Assembly: GCF_031954365.1 (NCBI RefSeq)
Contig: NZ_JAUSVZ010000004.1
DNA length: 64,000 nucleotides
Source of the DNA: Brevibacillus aydinogluensis
GTDB taxonomy: Bacteria > Bacillota > Bacilli > Brevibacillales > Brevibacillaceae
Direction: 5' to 3' (one strand)
The stretch's first letter is position 1, and each line of letters begins with the position of its first letter. A program made the position numbers and the translations under genes. The notes under the pieces were generated by a model. That model did not search any database, was not told the DNA's origin, and was given only the letters and a program-made list of their open reading frames with translations. Shown here one piece after another: positions 50,996-60,090 of the stretch.

Positions 50996-51691
50996 ATGGA
51001 CCCCCATATTTTGCAACTGCTGCAAGAAGGCGCGACATCCGTCTCCAATCTGCTGCTGAAGATGTACAAGCGCATGTCTCTGTCCGACGAGGAGATGATG
51101 CTGATTATCCACCTGCTGTCGTTTCAACAGGAGGGGAAGCGGTTTCCCACCCTGCAGGAACTGGAAGAGCGCATGTCCCTCACGCCTGCGCGGCTGATCC
51201 AGACGCTGCAAAAGCTGTTGAAGGAAGAGTGGATCAGGATTGACGAATACATTGACCAGCAAACGGGACTGCGCCACGAGCAGTACAATTTGACGCCGCT
51301 GTACCGCAAGTTGTACCAGAGCTGGCGTGAGCAGCTCACGGCTTCCCGCATCGTCGACTCGGTGGCAGAACCGTTTGCCGAGGCGGCCGCGGCGTCTTTC
51401 GAGGAGCCGACCGACCTGTACAGCCGGTTCGAACAGGCCTTCGGACGTCCCCTGTCTCCCTTTGAAATCGAGACGATCCACATGTGGGTTGAGCAGGATG
51501 GCCATGCGGAGGAATTGATCCTGACCGCCCTTCGGGAAGCAGCAGCCGTGGGCAAACTGCACATCCGCTACATCGATCGGATTCTCCTGGAGTGGCAAAA
51601 ACAACAGATCACCAGCGTGGAGGAGGCGCGGCATTACAGTCTGCGTTTTCGGCGACAGGCCCCCTCGCGCGATTACCGGCAACCGCTGTGA
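50996..51691 (+). CDS. dnaD: DNA replication protein DnaD
   Basis: It helps load the replicative helicase in primosome formation in low-GC Gram-positives. The 231-residue protein has the N-terminal winged helix (about 1-95, LTPARLIQTLQKLLKEEWI) and the DnaD/DnaB2 domain (about 125-205, LYSRFEQAFGRPLSPFEIETI and YIDRILLEWQKQ). The start ATG follows GAGGTGAAT. The genes nth and ypoC, which follow in B. subtilis, are not here; a sugar cluster follows instead. Confidence 0.93.
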   Translation: MDPHILQLLQEGATSVSNLLLKMYKRMSLSDEEMMLIIHLLSFQQEGKRFPTLQELEERMSLTPARLIQTLQKLLKEEWIRIDEYIDQQTGLRHEQYNLTPLYRKLYQSWREQLTASRIVDSVAEPFAEAAAASFEEPTDLYSRFEQAFGRPLSPFEIETIHMWVEQDGHAEELILTALREAAAVGKLHIRYIDRILLEWQKQQITSVEEARHYSLRFRRQAPSRDYRQPL

Positions 51692-51717
51692 GCACGTAAG
51701 TCACAGCGGTTTTTTTG
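51681..51717 (+). terminator. Terminator overlapping the dnaD stop
   Basis: AACCGCTGTGA (51681-51691) pairs with TCACAGCGGTT (51701-51711), then seven T. Confidence 0.88.
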
Positions 51718-51768
51718 TTGGGCACGTACCGGTGTGAATGGCTGCTGTCGTTTCGCGGCTGTACACGT

Positions 51769-51796
51769 ACCCATTTCCGCGTCGTTTCATACCATA
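51769..51796 (+). promoter_or_regulatory. Sigma-K-type (late mother-cell) promoter
   Basis: AC (51769-51770), 17-bp spacer, CATACCATA (51788-51796), matching the sigma-K pattern AC-N16/17-CATANNNTA. It lies about 100 bp before the first gene of the sugar cluster and after the dnaD terminator. This suggests expression in the mother cell at the coat/exosporium stage. Confidence 0.6.
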
Positions 51797-51893
51797 TTAC
51801 GAAATACGTGACGTGTGCCCGTGCGGCATCGGTTTGGACGGGTAACATGGTGACCCGCTGCCGCCGGGGCACGCAGGTTGGAGGTATGTTGCC

Positions 51894-52253
51894 GTGGAGA
51901 AACGAAAACGAGGGGAACCGCCCCACTGGGTCATGCCGGGCGTCTTTTCCGGTCATGTCATCGTCGAGGAAGCCGTCGAACGGGTCACCTCCGTCAAACT
52001 GCCGGAGTTGCTTCCGTTTGAAGGGCAGGCGCCGAATGAGCAGGTCAAACAGCCCGAGGAATCGACGTGGAAGGAGCGGATCGAACAGCTCGAGGCGCAG
52101 GTAGCTGAGCTGAAGCAATCGCTCGCCGCCTGGGAGGAACGTTTCAAGGCGCTGGAAGCCGAACAGAAACGGGATTGTGAGTATCTGTACCAGGTCGTCC
52201 TCTCCTTGAAAAAAGAGTGGGAGAAAGAGCGAGATGAACATCGCGATCATTAG
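51894..52253 (+). CDS. Coiled-coil hypothetical protein, 119 residues
   Basis: The C-terminal half is a long coiled coil (about 57-115, TWKERIEQLEAQVAELKQSL, then WEERFKALEAEQKRD). The N-terminus is a short extended segment with Pro and hydrophobic residues (PPHWVMPGVFSGHVIVEEAV). It starts with GTG after GGAGGT. It overlaps the glycosyltransferase gene by 20 nt, suggesting coupled expression. It may be an assembly or coat protein; no family was recognised. Confidence 0.7.
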   Translation: MEKRKRGEPPHWVMPGVFSGHVIVEEAVERVTSVKLPELLPFEGQAPNEQVKQPEESTWKERIEQLEAQVAELKQSLAAWEERFKALEAEQKRDCEYLYQVVLSLKKEWEKERDEHRDH

Positions 52254-53427
52254 CCCCGGTCCGTTTTCCGTACCGCCAGTCAAGGGCAGCTCCGTAGAGC
52301 ACGATATAGACGAAGTGAGCAAAGTGTTCGGGCCGCAGCATCAGGTGACGATCTACACCCGCACGTGTCCCGACTACCCAGAGTCCACTCGGGAGAGACA
52401 CCGGGAGTTCGTCCGCTTCGACTACAGCGGCCCTGGCCCATACCTGCGCAGCGTGATCCGCGATCTGCGCAAGCGGCAGCCGGATGTGATTCTGGTGGAA
52501 AACCGGCCGCATTATGTACCGGCGCTGCGGCGCCATTTTCCCCGTGTGCCGATCGTTGTGAACATGCACTCCCACGTCTACGCGTCCCCGCCGCTGATCA
52601 GCGCAGAACAAATGCGGCGGGTAGGCCGGCTGGCAGACGGCATACTCACGAACAGCGAGTATTTGCGCAGCCATTTTATTGAGAAACTCCGGCTGCCCGC
52701 GGCCAAGGTGCACGCTGTACACCTCGGGGTGGACGTCACCCCCTATCAGGCAGCCCGAAAAAGCCGCGCGGTGAAGAAACTGCGTCGGCAGTTGGGGCTG
52801 AAGTCGCATCATCGGGTGTTGGTCTACGCGGGTCGGCTGATTCGCGAAAAAGGGGTGCACGTATTACTCAGAGCGTTTCGGCACGTGCTCGAAAGGGACC
52901 CCAAAGCCCGGTTGGTCATCGTCGGAGGGACGGGATACGGCAGCAACCGCGAAAATGCCTACGTGCGCCGTCTGAAAGAACTGGCGGCTCCGCTGGGCGA
53001 CGCAGTGATCTTCGTCAACTTCGTACCCAGCGCGCAGATGCCGCTGTACTACCAGATTGGCGATGTGGTGGCGACACCGTCGGTATGGCAAGAGCCATTT
53101 TGCCGCGTCAATCTGGAAGCGATGGCGTCCGGCAAGCCAGTCATCACCACGCCGCGGGGGGGCATCGCGGAAGTGGTCAACCACCTGGGCAGCGGGTTCC
53201 TCATCCCGCCCGAGGAGTGGTCACAGGAACTTCCTTCCGTCTGGGAGTCGCTGTGGAGGATTCCCCGTTTCCGTTCTGACATGGGGAGGCGGGCGCTGAT
53301 GCGAGCCAGGCAATTTTCCTGGCACACGACCGCCCAGGAGTATCTGCGTGTTTTCGAGGAAGTCATCGCCAAACGAACAGGGCGAAAGCAGGCACAGAGC
53401 AGGCAGCCGCTGCGCAGCATCGGCTGA
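52234..53427 (+). CDS. CotSA-like GT4 glycosyltransferase
   Basis: The 397-residue protein has the GT-B fold: N-terminal IAIISPGPFSVPPVKGSSVEH, then LVYAGRLIREKGVHVLLRAF and PSVWQEPFCRVNLEAMASGKPV with the E-x7-E donor site. The PPVKGSSVE and WQEPF segments resemble CotSA of the spore coat. It probably uses a UDP- or dTDP-sugar for a spore-surface glycan. Acceptor and sugar are unknown. Confidence 0.86.
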   Translation: MNIAIISPGPFSVPPVKGSSVEHDIDEVSKVFGPQHQVTIYTRTCPDYPESTRERHREFVRFDYSGPGPYLRSVIRDLRKRQPDVILVENRPHYVPALRRHFPRVPIVVNMHSHVYASPPLISAEQMRRVGRLADGILTNSEYLRSHFIEKLRLPAAKVHAVHLGVDVTPYQAARKSRAVKKLRRQLGLKSHHRVLVYAGRLIREKGVHVLLRAFRHVLERDPKARLVIVGGTGYGSNRENAYVRRLKELAAPLGDAVIFVNFVPSAQMPLYYQIGDVVATPSVWQEPFCRVNLEAMASGKPVITTPRGGIAEVVNHLGSGFLIPPEEWSQELPSVWESLWRIPRFRSDMGRRALMRARQFSWHTTAQEYLRVFEEVIAKRTGRKQAQSRQPLRSIG

Positions 53428-53550
53428 ACGGATGACCGGTTGGAGTGGATGGTCGCCCGTTCTTTTGCGGTTGAGGACGTAAGCCCTGCTCGGAAGGGAA
53501 AAGCCGCATACCTTATAAGTATCGCAGAGCACAACTGGGGAGTGATTGTC

Positions 53551-54597
53551 GTGAAAGGGTTAATCTTGTGTGCTGGACGCGGCACCCGCCTGCATCCCTT
53601 TTCCTATTCCCAACCCAAAACCCTTCTCCCTGTGGCCAATCACCCGGTATTGCATTACTGCATACTCAAACTGCGTGAAGTGGGTGTGCGTGATATCGGA
53701 ATTGTCATACAACCGTCCCAAAAGGAAATTCCACAATATGTTGGTGATGGTAGTCAATTTGGGGCTACCATTACCTTTCTTGAACAACAAAAACCATTGG
53801 GAATTGCCCATGCCGTGCAGCTGGCGCAGCCGTTCCTGCGTGACGAACCGTTTATCCTGCTGTTGGGCGATAATCTGCTGATGGATTCCTTGCACGAGCT
53901 GACGAAGACCTTTACCCGCACCGGGGCGGACGGTGTCGTGATGCTGAGTAAGGTGGACCGACCGCAGGATTACGGGATCGCGGAAATCCAGGATGAGCGT
54001 CTGGTCTCCGTAGAGGAAAAGCCGCAGCGTCCCAAAAGCAATCTCGCAGTGATCGGCGCCTACCTGTTTACCCGCCCGATTTTTGCAGCAATTGCCACCC
54101 TGCGTCCGTCCAAACGCGGTGAGTACGAAATCACAGACGCGATCCAGTCGATGATCGACAGCGGCTATCACATTGCCCATACCGTTACCCACCGACAATA
54201 TACGGATGTGGGAACGATTGAACGCTGGCTCGAGGCCAACCGCTGGATGCTGACACAGGAGCTCGGCGTCCGGCACGAAATCGGCAGCGACAGCATTGTG
54301 GAAAACTGCACCATCATCGGTCCGGTGTTGATCGGGAAGCGCTGCCGGATCGAAAACTGTCGGCTGGGTCCCTATGTGGCGATACAGGACGGCGTTCAGT
54401 TGAAAAACTGCAAGCACATTGAAAACAGCATTCTGCTCGAAAACAGCTCCCTCAATGACGTGGAATGGCCGGTGACCAACAGCGTGTTTGGCCGTTCATC
54501 CCATCTCGCCGGCAGCGGAGCGGACAGCAGTGGGGTGTTTATCCTCAGTGACAAATCCTCCATCCGCATGCCCAGGGCGAAGGGGAGTCCGCCATGA
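53551..54597 (+). CDS. Sugar-1-phosphate nucleotidyltransferase, long form
   Basis: The 348-residue protein has LILCAGRGTRLHPFSYSQPKTLLPVANHPVLHYC, the sugar-nucleotide pyrophosphorylase signature (about 4-37), LLLGDNLLMD and EKPQRPKSNLAVIGAYLF, and a C-terminal left-handed beta-helix (about 250-320, hexad repeats such as IVENCTIIGPVLIGKRCRIEN). It resembles long-form RmlA (glucose-1-phosphate thymidylyltransferase), so it probably makes dTDP- or UDP-glucose for the neighbouring transferases. GTG 53551 follows GGGGAGTGA. Confidence 0.87.
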   Translation: MKGLILCAGRGTRLHPFSYSQPKTLLPVANHPVLHYCILKLREVGVRDIGIVIQPSQKEIPQYVGDGSQFGATITFLEQQKPLGIAHAVQLAQPFLRDEPFILLLGDNLLMDSLHELTKTFTRTGADGVVMLSKVDRPQDYGIAEIQDERLVSVEEKPQRPKSNLAVIGAYLFTRPIFAAIATLRPSKRGEYEITDAIQSMIDSGYHIAHTVTHRQYTDVGTIERWLEANRWMLTQELGVRHEIGSDSIVENCTIIGPVLIGKRCRIENCRLGPYVAIQDGVQLKNCKHIENSILLENSSLNDVEWPVTNSVFGRSSHLAGSGADSSGVFILSDKSSIRMPRAKGSPP

Positions 54598-55415
54598 CGA
54601 CAATGCCGCCCAAGCCCACTACGTTCACTGTCGTCATTCCCACGTACAACCGGGAAGCGTTTATCGACAAGGCGATCCGCAGTGTGCTCAAGCAGACGTG
54701 TACGGACTGGAAACTGCTGATCATGGACGATGCGTCTACAGACCAGACGTACGAGAAGGTCGCCCCCTATCTCACAGATCCTCGCATCCAGTATTTCCGG
54801 ATGGAGGAGAACTCCGGCATTTCCAAGGTGATGAACCAAGCGCTGGCGATGGTGGATACGCCGTTTTTGGTCCAGTTGGATTCGGATGACTGGCTGCCGC
54901 GTGAGGCACTCTCCATCCTGAAGCGATACATCCGCAAAGACAAGAAGAACACGGCGCTGTTCTATGGAAACGTGAAAATCTGGCGTGTCAAGCGCGAGCG
55001 CTGCTGCGATCCGTTTATCATCACCCACAAGCAATTTCACAACAAATACGACTTTTTGCAGTACAACCGCTGGATGGTGGCGCCGCGGTGCTATCGGGTA
55101 GAGGCGTTGCGGGAGGTAGGAGGATGGGATACCTCTGATCCGTATGAGGGACGGATCATGGAAGACCGGCGAATGATTCTCCGGCTGATCGAACGGTATC
55201 CCGTAAAGTGGATCAACCGCATGCTGTACAACAGGACCAAGCACCGGGGTCAGCTTACCGACAAGGAGATGAAATCGAAACGGAACCGGCTTCGCAGAGA
55301 GACCTTTCAGTACTATCTCACGCGCTGGGGGGGCAAGTACAAACCCGTCTACGGCTATAAAGGCGGGTATCTCATCATCAAGGAGCTGAAGCGAGTGAGG
55401 CGGTCACACAGATGA
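54594..55415 (+). CDS. GT2 glycosyltransferase, SpsA-like
   Basis: The 273-residue GT-A enzyme has VVIPTYNREAFIDKAIRSVL near the N-terminus, then MDDAST and the metal-binding DSDDWLP (about 97-103), with a long basic C-terminus. The general pattern resembles SpsA of the B. subtilis spore-coat polysaccharide operon. It overlaps the pyrophosphorylase gene by 4 nt, so the two are one unit. The sugar is unknown. Confidence 0.87.
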   Translation: MTTMPPKPTTFTVVIPTYNREAFIDKAIRSVLKQTCTDWKLLIMDDASTDQTYEKVAPYLTDPRIQYFRMEENSGISKVMNQALAMVDTPFLVQLDSDDWLPREALSILKRYIRKDKKNTALFYGNVKIWRVKRERCCDPFIITHKQFHNKYDFLQYNRWMVAPRCYRVEALREVGGWDTSDPYEGRIMEDRRMILRLIERYPVKWINRMLYNRTKHRGQLTDKEMKSKRNRLRRETFQYYLTRWGGKYKPVYGYKGGYLIIKELKRVRRSHR

Positions 55416-55535
55416 GGACCGTGCCGGCCATGTGTTGGCAGTGGGAGCGGTTCTTCGTCTGTCCGCCACAAACTGCAGCGCAAGCACATGCGCACCGTTC
55501 AAAACGGCTCACAGATGTAATCGGGAGGCCATCGC

Positions 55536-56612
55536 ATGCATCGGGTTCTTGTTTACCGGCGCAAATTCCTGCCGAAAAGCGAAACCTTCATCTACGAACA
55601 ACTGCTTGGCCACCAGCGTGTGCAGCCGGTCGTGCTCACGCGGCGGCAGTGCAACCGCAAGGATTTTCCCTATTGGCCCGTGTACGTGCGCAGGCGGTTT
55701 AAGGGTCTTGCCGGCTGGCTGAAAAAACAGAAGTTTGCCTGCCTGCACGCCCGGTTTGGCACGGCCGGAGTGGAGCTGCTGCCGCATGCGCGAAAGGCGA
55801 AACTGCCGCTGATCACCTCCTTTCACGGATTTGACGTGACCAAACGCGTGCAGCAGGACAGCCGCTACCGCCGCGCGCTGAAGCGGCTGTTTCGTCACGG
55901 AAAGGCGTTTACGGTCGTCAGCAAGCACATGAAGCGGCAGCTGATCCGACTCGGCTGTCCGCAAAAAAAAATCACCGTGATCCGCTCGGGGATTGATCTG
56001 GGCAAATTTCCCCTGCAGCCTCCGCAGCCGGTCGTCGACGGGGCGTTTCGCCTGCTGAGCGTCGGCCGTTTGACCGAAAAGAAGGGGATGGACACACTGA
56101 TCAAGGCGTTTGCCCGCATTCGCCGCAAGTATCCCCGTGCGACGCTGACGATTGTCGGGGACGGGGAAGAGAAGCAGAAACTGCGCCGCCTGATCAAACG
56201 CCACCGCCTGCAGCATGCTGTTACGCTGCGCGGCGCCCAGCCCCATCACGAGGTTGGGCGTGAACTGGCGAACTGCCATGTGTTCGTCCTCGCCTGCAAA
56301 ACGGCGAAAAACGGCAATCAGGAAGGCATCCCCAACGTCCTGATGGAAGCCATGGCGGTCGGCAGACCAGTCATCTCTACCTATCACGCAGGTATTCCCG
56401 AACTGGTGAAACACGGCAAGACGGGATACCTCGTGCCGGAGCGGTCCGTCGCCAAGCTGGCCAAGATGATCAAACGCGTGCTGAAGGAGCAGGACCGATG
56501 GCCGGACGTGGTGATCCGGGCGAGAGAACAGGTGGAGCGCCGCCACGATATAGAGAAACAGCGCGCAAAACTGGAAGACTTGTATCTTCGCGTACTGAAA
56601 AAGCAGCGATGA
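55536..56612 (+). CDS. GT4 glycosyltransferase, colanic-acid type
   Basis: The 358-residue GT-B enzyme contains SETFIYEQLLGH, HARFGTAGVELLPHA, SFHGFDVTK, SVGRLTEKKGMDTLIKAFA and NGNQEGIPNVLMEAMAVGRPV with the donor-binding EGIPN...EAM. It is unusually basic (many Lys/Arg), as are the other cluster enzymes. It follows the GT2 gene by 120 nt and lies 9 nt before the dehydrogenase gene. The ATG follows GGGAGG. Confidence 0.87.
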   Translation: MHRVLVYRRKFLPKSETFIYEQLLGHQRVQPVVLTRRQCNRKDFPYWPVYVRRRFKGLAGWLKKQKFACLHARFGTAGVELLPHARKAKLPLITSFHGFDVTKRVQQDSRYRRALKRLFRHGKAFTVVSKHMKRQLIRLGCPQKKITVIRSGIDLGKFPLQPPQPVVDGAFRLLSVGRLTEKKGMDTLIKAFARIRRKYPRATLTIVGDGEEKQKLRRLIKRHRLQHAVTLRGAQPHHEVGRELANCHVFVLACKTAKNGNQEGIPNVLMEAMAVGRPVISTYHAGIPELVKHGKTGYLVPERSVAKLAKMIKRVLKEQDRWPDVVIRAREQVERRHDIEKQRAKLEDLYLRVLKKQR

Positions 56613-56621
56613 GGTGAAAGC

Positions 56622-57911
56622 ATGGAGGTAGCCGTAGTAGGTACGGGATACGTGGGTCTGACGACGGCGGTGTCCTTTGCCTTGCACGGACATCGGGTGA
56701 CGGGGGTGGATGTCGACGCGGCGAAAATCAACCGCTTGAAACAAAAAATCTGCCCCATCTACGAACCTGGTCTGGAGGAAGCGTTGGCCCGGGCGATCGA
56801 CAGCGGCGCACTTCGCTTTGCCGCCAGTCTAAAGGAGGGCGCACGCGATGCGGATGTGTTGTTCATCTGCGTCGGCACGCCGGAAGCAGCCGACGGTTCA
56901 GCCGATCTGTCCTATCTGTTTGCCGCCGTGGATGATATTCGCGCCCTGCAGGCGGATGTGCCGAAGCAGCGCACCGTGGTGATCAAAAGCACGGTTCCTG
57001 TCGGCACGGCCGATCGCGTGGCCGCCCTGCTTGCCGCCTGCGGGGGGATACACGTGGCGTCCAACCCGGAGTTTTTACGGGAAGGAAGCGCCTTACAGGA
57101 TGCGCTTTCGCCGTCCCGCATCGTGATCGGGGCCGACGCGGATGAGGCGTTTGCCGTCCTCAAGCGGTTGTACGAAGGGGTAAAGGCACCGCGCGTGTTC
57201 ACGACGCGAGCCGATGCGGAGCTGATCAAATACGCGTCCAACGCGTTTTTAGCCACGAAGATTTCGTTTATGAACGAGCTGGCCCGGCTGTGCGCGGTTC
57301 TGGGCACGGACGTGCAGACCGTAGCCCGCGGGATGGGGCTGGACAGCCGGATCGGGCCGGAGTTTTTGCAGGCGGGGCTGGGCTTCGGCGGGTCGTGTTT
57401 TCCCAAGGACACGATCGCCCTGCTGCAGCTGGCCAAACAGCACGGTGTCTCTCTCTCCATCCTGGAAAAGGTGCGGGATTTGAATGCGACGCAGCCGGAC
57501 TGGTTTATCGCTCGGCTGCGCGATCGGCTGGGGACGCTGCACGGCAAGCGGATTGCCGTGCTGGGCCTGGCGTTCAAACCGAATACGGACGACATCCGGG
57601 AAGCTCCGTCCCTAAAAGTGCTGAATGTTTTGCTCCGTGAAGGGGCAGCGGTGTCGGCGTACGATCCGGTGGCGTCTCCGGCAGTCGCCCGGCTGTTCCC
57701 TCAGGTGACGTACGCGTCCGATCCGTATGCAGCGCTCCAGGCTGCGGATGCCGCCGTGCTGGTGACAGAGTGGAAACAGTGTGTAGACCTTGACTGGCAG
57801 CAGGTGAAGGCGGTGATGAACGCTCCCGTGCTGTTTGACGGGCGCAACGCCTGGCCGGCCGATGCGCTGTCGAAAGCCGGTTTCGTCTATGTCGGCGTGG
57901 GCAGAAGCTGA
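56622..57911 (+). CDS. UDP-glucose 6-dehydrogenase
   Basis: It oxidises UDP-glucose to UDP-glucuronate with NAD. The 429-residue protein starts VAVVGTGYVGLTTAVSFALHGH, with GTPEAADGSADL, STVPVGT, NPEFLREG and GFGGSCFPKD with catalytic Cys259, and has the C-terminal domain with LGLAFKPNTDDIREAPS. It suggests that the glycan contains an acidic sugar. It is the last gene of the cluster. Confidence 0.94.
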   Translation: MEVAVVGTGYVGLTTAVSFALHGHRVTGVDVDAAKINRLKQKICPIYEPGLEEALARAIDSGALRFAASLKEGARDADVLFICVGTPEAADGSADLSYLFAAVDDIRALQADVPKQRTVVIKSTVPVGTADRVAALLAACGGIHVASNPEFLREGSALQDALSPSRIVIGADADEAFAVLKRLYEGVKAPRVFTTRADAELIKYASNAFLATKISFMNELARLCAVLGTDVQTVARGMGLDSRIGPEFLQAGLGFGGSCFPKDTIALLQLAKQHGVSLSILEKVRDLNATQPDWFIARLRDRLGTLHGKRIAVLGLAFKPNTDDIREAPSLKVLNVLLREGAAVSAYDPVASPAVARLFPQVTYASDPYAALQAADAAVLVTEWKQCVDLDWQQVKAVMNAPVLFDGRNAWPADALSKAGFVYVGVGRS

Positions 57912-57939
57912 CTTTTCCGTCGAGAAAAGTCAGCTTTTT
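57905..57939 (+). terminator. Terminator of the sugar cluster
   Basis: AAGCTGACTTTTC (57905-57917) pairs with GAAAAGTCAGCTT (57924-57936), overlapping the stop codon, with five T at the end. Confidence 0.88.
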
Positions 57940-57953
57940 GCGTACGGAGCTAT

Positions 57954-57982
57954 TTGAACCGAATGGTAGAATGCGCTACCAT
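57954..57982 (+). promoter_or_regulatory. Sigma-A promoter of pepF
   Basis: TTGAAC (57954-57959), 17-bp spacer, TACCAT (57977-57982). GGTAG (57965-57969) and CTACC (57976-57980) form an inverted repeat in the spacer/-10 region. Confidence 0.6.
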
Positions 57983-58033
57983 ACACTTATGGAAGGGTTC
58001 CCCAAGGAGAGAAAATACAAGGGAGTGATCGCG

Positions 58034-59845
58034 GTGAACAATAGCAAAACCCTGCCGAAGCGAAGCGAGATTCCGGCTGAGTACAAGTGGCGGCTGGAAG
58101 ACATCTACAAAAGCGACGCTGACTGGGAGAACGACGTCCGCAAAGTAAAGGAGTTGGCTGAGCAGATCGCAGCCAAGAAAGGCACGCTGTCGCAGGGCGG
58201 CCAACAACTGCTGGACGTTCTGAAACTGCAGGACGAACTGCTGATGACGCTCGACCAGGTTTACGTGTACGCCCGCATGCGGCGTGACGAAGACAACACC
58301 AACAGCACCTACCAGGCATTGACCGACCGGGCGACCGCCCTCAGCACGCAGGTATACGGAGCGATTTCGTACATACAACCGGAGATTCTGGCGATCCCGA
58401 CCGAGCAGTTGGAAGCGTGGATCAATCAGGTGCCGGGACTGGATCATTACCGCATCCTGCTGGACGAAATCACCCGCTTCAAGCCGCATACGCTGTCGGC
58501 CGAGGAGGAGGCGATCCTGGCCAATGTCAGCGAGATTGCTTCGGCGCCGTCCAAAATCTACGGGATGCTGAACAACGCCGACATCAAATTCCCGATGATC
58601 ACCGATGAAAACGGCGAAGAAGTGGAACTGACCAAAGGGCGTTACGTCCAGTTCATGGAGTGCAAGGACCGCCGTGTGCGCAAGGAAGCGTTCGAGGCGC
58701 TGTACGCCACGTACGACAAGCACCGCAACACGATTGCCGCCTCGCTCACATCTGCGGTCAAGGCAGACGTGTTCTACGCCCGCACCCGCAAATACCCGTC
58801 CGCCCTGTACGCCGCCCTATTTGCGGACAACGTCGACATTTCGGTGTACGACAACCTGATCGCCACCATCCGTGAGCACCTGCCGCTGATGCACCGCTAC
58901 ATCGCGCTGCGCAAAAAGATGCTGGGTGTGGACGAACTGCACATGTACGATCTCTACGTGCCGATCGTGCCGGAAGTGGAGATGAAGATTCCCTACCAGC
59001 AGGCAGTGGAGACGATCAAGGAAGCGCTGCGGCCGCTGGGAGAGGACTACGGCCGCGTCCTCGCCGAAGGATTTGCCGGCGGCTGGATCGATGTATACGA
59101 AAACCAGGGCAAAACCAGCGGCGCGTATTCCTGGGGAGCGTACACGACACATCCGTATGTGCTGATGAACTACCAGGACAACGTCAACAACATGTTTACC
59201 CTGGCGCACGAGATGGGGCACGCCCTGCACAGCTACTACTCCAATCAGACGCAGCCGTACACCTACGCCGACTACAAGATCTTCGTCGCCGAGGTGGCCT
59301 CTACGCTGAACGAGGCGCTGCTGATGCACCACCTGTTGCAGACGACCACGGACAAAAAACAGCGGATGTACCTGATCAACTACTATCTGGAGCAGTTCCG
59401 CACCACTGTCTTCCGCCAGACCATGTTTGCCGAGTTTGAGAAAACCGTGCACGCCAAGGCGGAACAGGATGAACCGCTCACGGCCGACAGCCTGAGCGAA
59501 ATCTACCGCGAGCTGAATGTGGCCTACCACGGGCCGGAGATGGTCGTGGACAGCCAGATTGATCTGGAGTGGGCGCGCGTTCCCCACTTCTATCGCAACT
59601 TCTACGTCTACAAATACGCCACAGGGTTCTCTGCGGCCACATCGCTGGCCAAACAAATTCTCGAAGAAGGACAGCCGGCGGTGGAGCGGTACCTGCAGTT
59701 CTTGAAGAGCGGCAGCTCCGACTACCCGCTCAATCTGCTGAAAAAAGCGGGCGTCGACATGACCTCGCCGCAGCCGATCCGCGAGGCGCTGAGCGTCTTT
59801 GCCGAGATGCTCACGGAGATGGAACAATTGGCGGGAGCAAACTAA
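58034..59845 (+). CDS. pepF: Oligoendopeptidase F
   Basis: A zinc M3 peptidase that degrades oligopeptides in the cytoplasm. I start at GTG 58034 (603 residues, usual length), preceded by GGGAGTGA; the longer frame begins in the leader. The zinc motif is TLAHEMGHALH (HEMGH from residue 392), with the third ligand in EVASTLNEALL. KSGSSDYPLNLLKKAGVDM near the C-terminus is characteristic of the family. Confidence 0.96.
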   Translation: MNNSKTLPKRSEIPAEYKWRLEDIYKSDADWENDVRKVKELAEQIAAKKGTLSQGGQQLLDVLKLQDELLMTLDQVYVYARMRRDEDNTNSTYQALTDRATALSTQVYGAISYIQPEILAIPTEQLEAWINQVPGLDHYRILLDEITRFKPHTLSAEEEAILANVSEIASAPSKIYGMLNNADIKFPMITDENGEEVELTKGRYVQFMECKDRRVRKEAFEALYATYDKHRNTIAASLTSAVKADVFYARTRKYPSALYAALFADNVDISVYDNLIATIREHLPLMHRYIALRKKMLGVDELHMYDLYVPIVPEVEMKIPYQQAVETIKEALRPLGEDYGRVLAEGFAGGWIDVYENQGKTSGAYSWGAYTTHPYVLMNYQDNVNNMFTLAHEMGHALHSYYSNQTQPYTYADYKIFVAEVASTLNEALLMHHLLQTTTDKKQRMYLINYYLEQFRTTVFRQTMFAEFEKTVHAKAEQDEPLTADSLSEIYRELNVAYHGPEMVVDSQIDLEWARVPHFYRNFYVYKYATGFSAATSLAKQILEEGQPAVERYLQFLKSGSSDYPLNLLKKAGVDMTSPQPIREALSVFAEMLTEMEQLAGAN

Positions 59846-59857
59846 ACGAATGTGCAA

Positions 59858-59885
59858 AACCGGGACAGCGTGTCCCGGTTTTTTT
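59858..59885 (+). terminator. Terminator of pepF
   Basis: AACCGGGACA (59858-59867) pairs with TGTCCCGGTT (59871-59880), then T to 59885. Confidence 0.92.
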
Positions 59886-59919
59886 GCTGCAGCGCGAATT
59901 TGTTCCAACTTTTTTTAAT

Positions 59920-59934
59920 AATGATGTAATCATT
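59920..59934. promoter_or_regulatory. Short palindrome upstream of the efflux genes
   Basis: AATGAT-GTA-ATCATT is a 15-bp perfect palindrome about 155 bp before the efflux adaptor gene. It could bind a MarR- or TetR-type regulator. No good promoter was seen around it; TTGACG at 60014 has no matching -10. Confidence 0.3.
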
Positions 59935-60090
59935 TTCCATCCGCGACGTATTACCCTTCTGGGGACATTGTCGGGGTTGGCTCCGTCTTGAGGAGGAGAA
60001 AAAGTTCCACCTGTTGACGGTTTCGAATAATATGGGGCCCCTGGCACAATGTTCCTTGGAAATGATTGTAACAGACTTGGGGGAATTATT

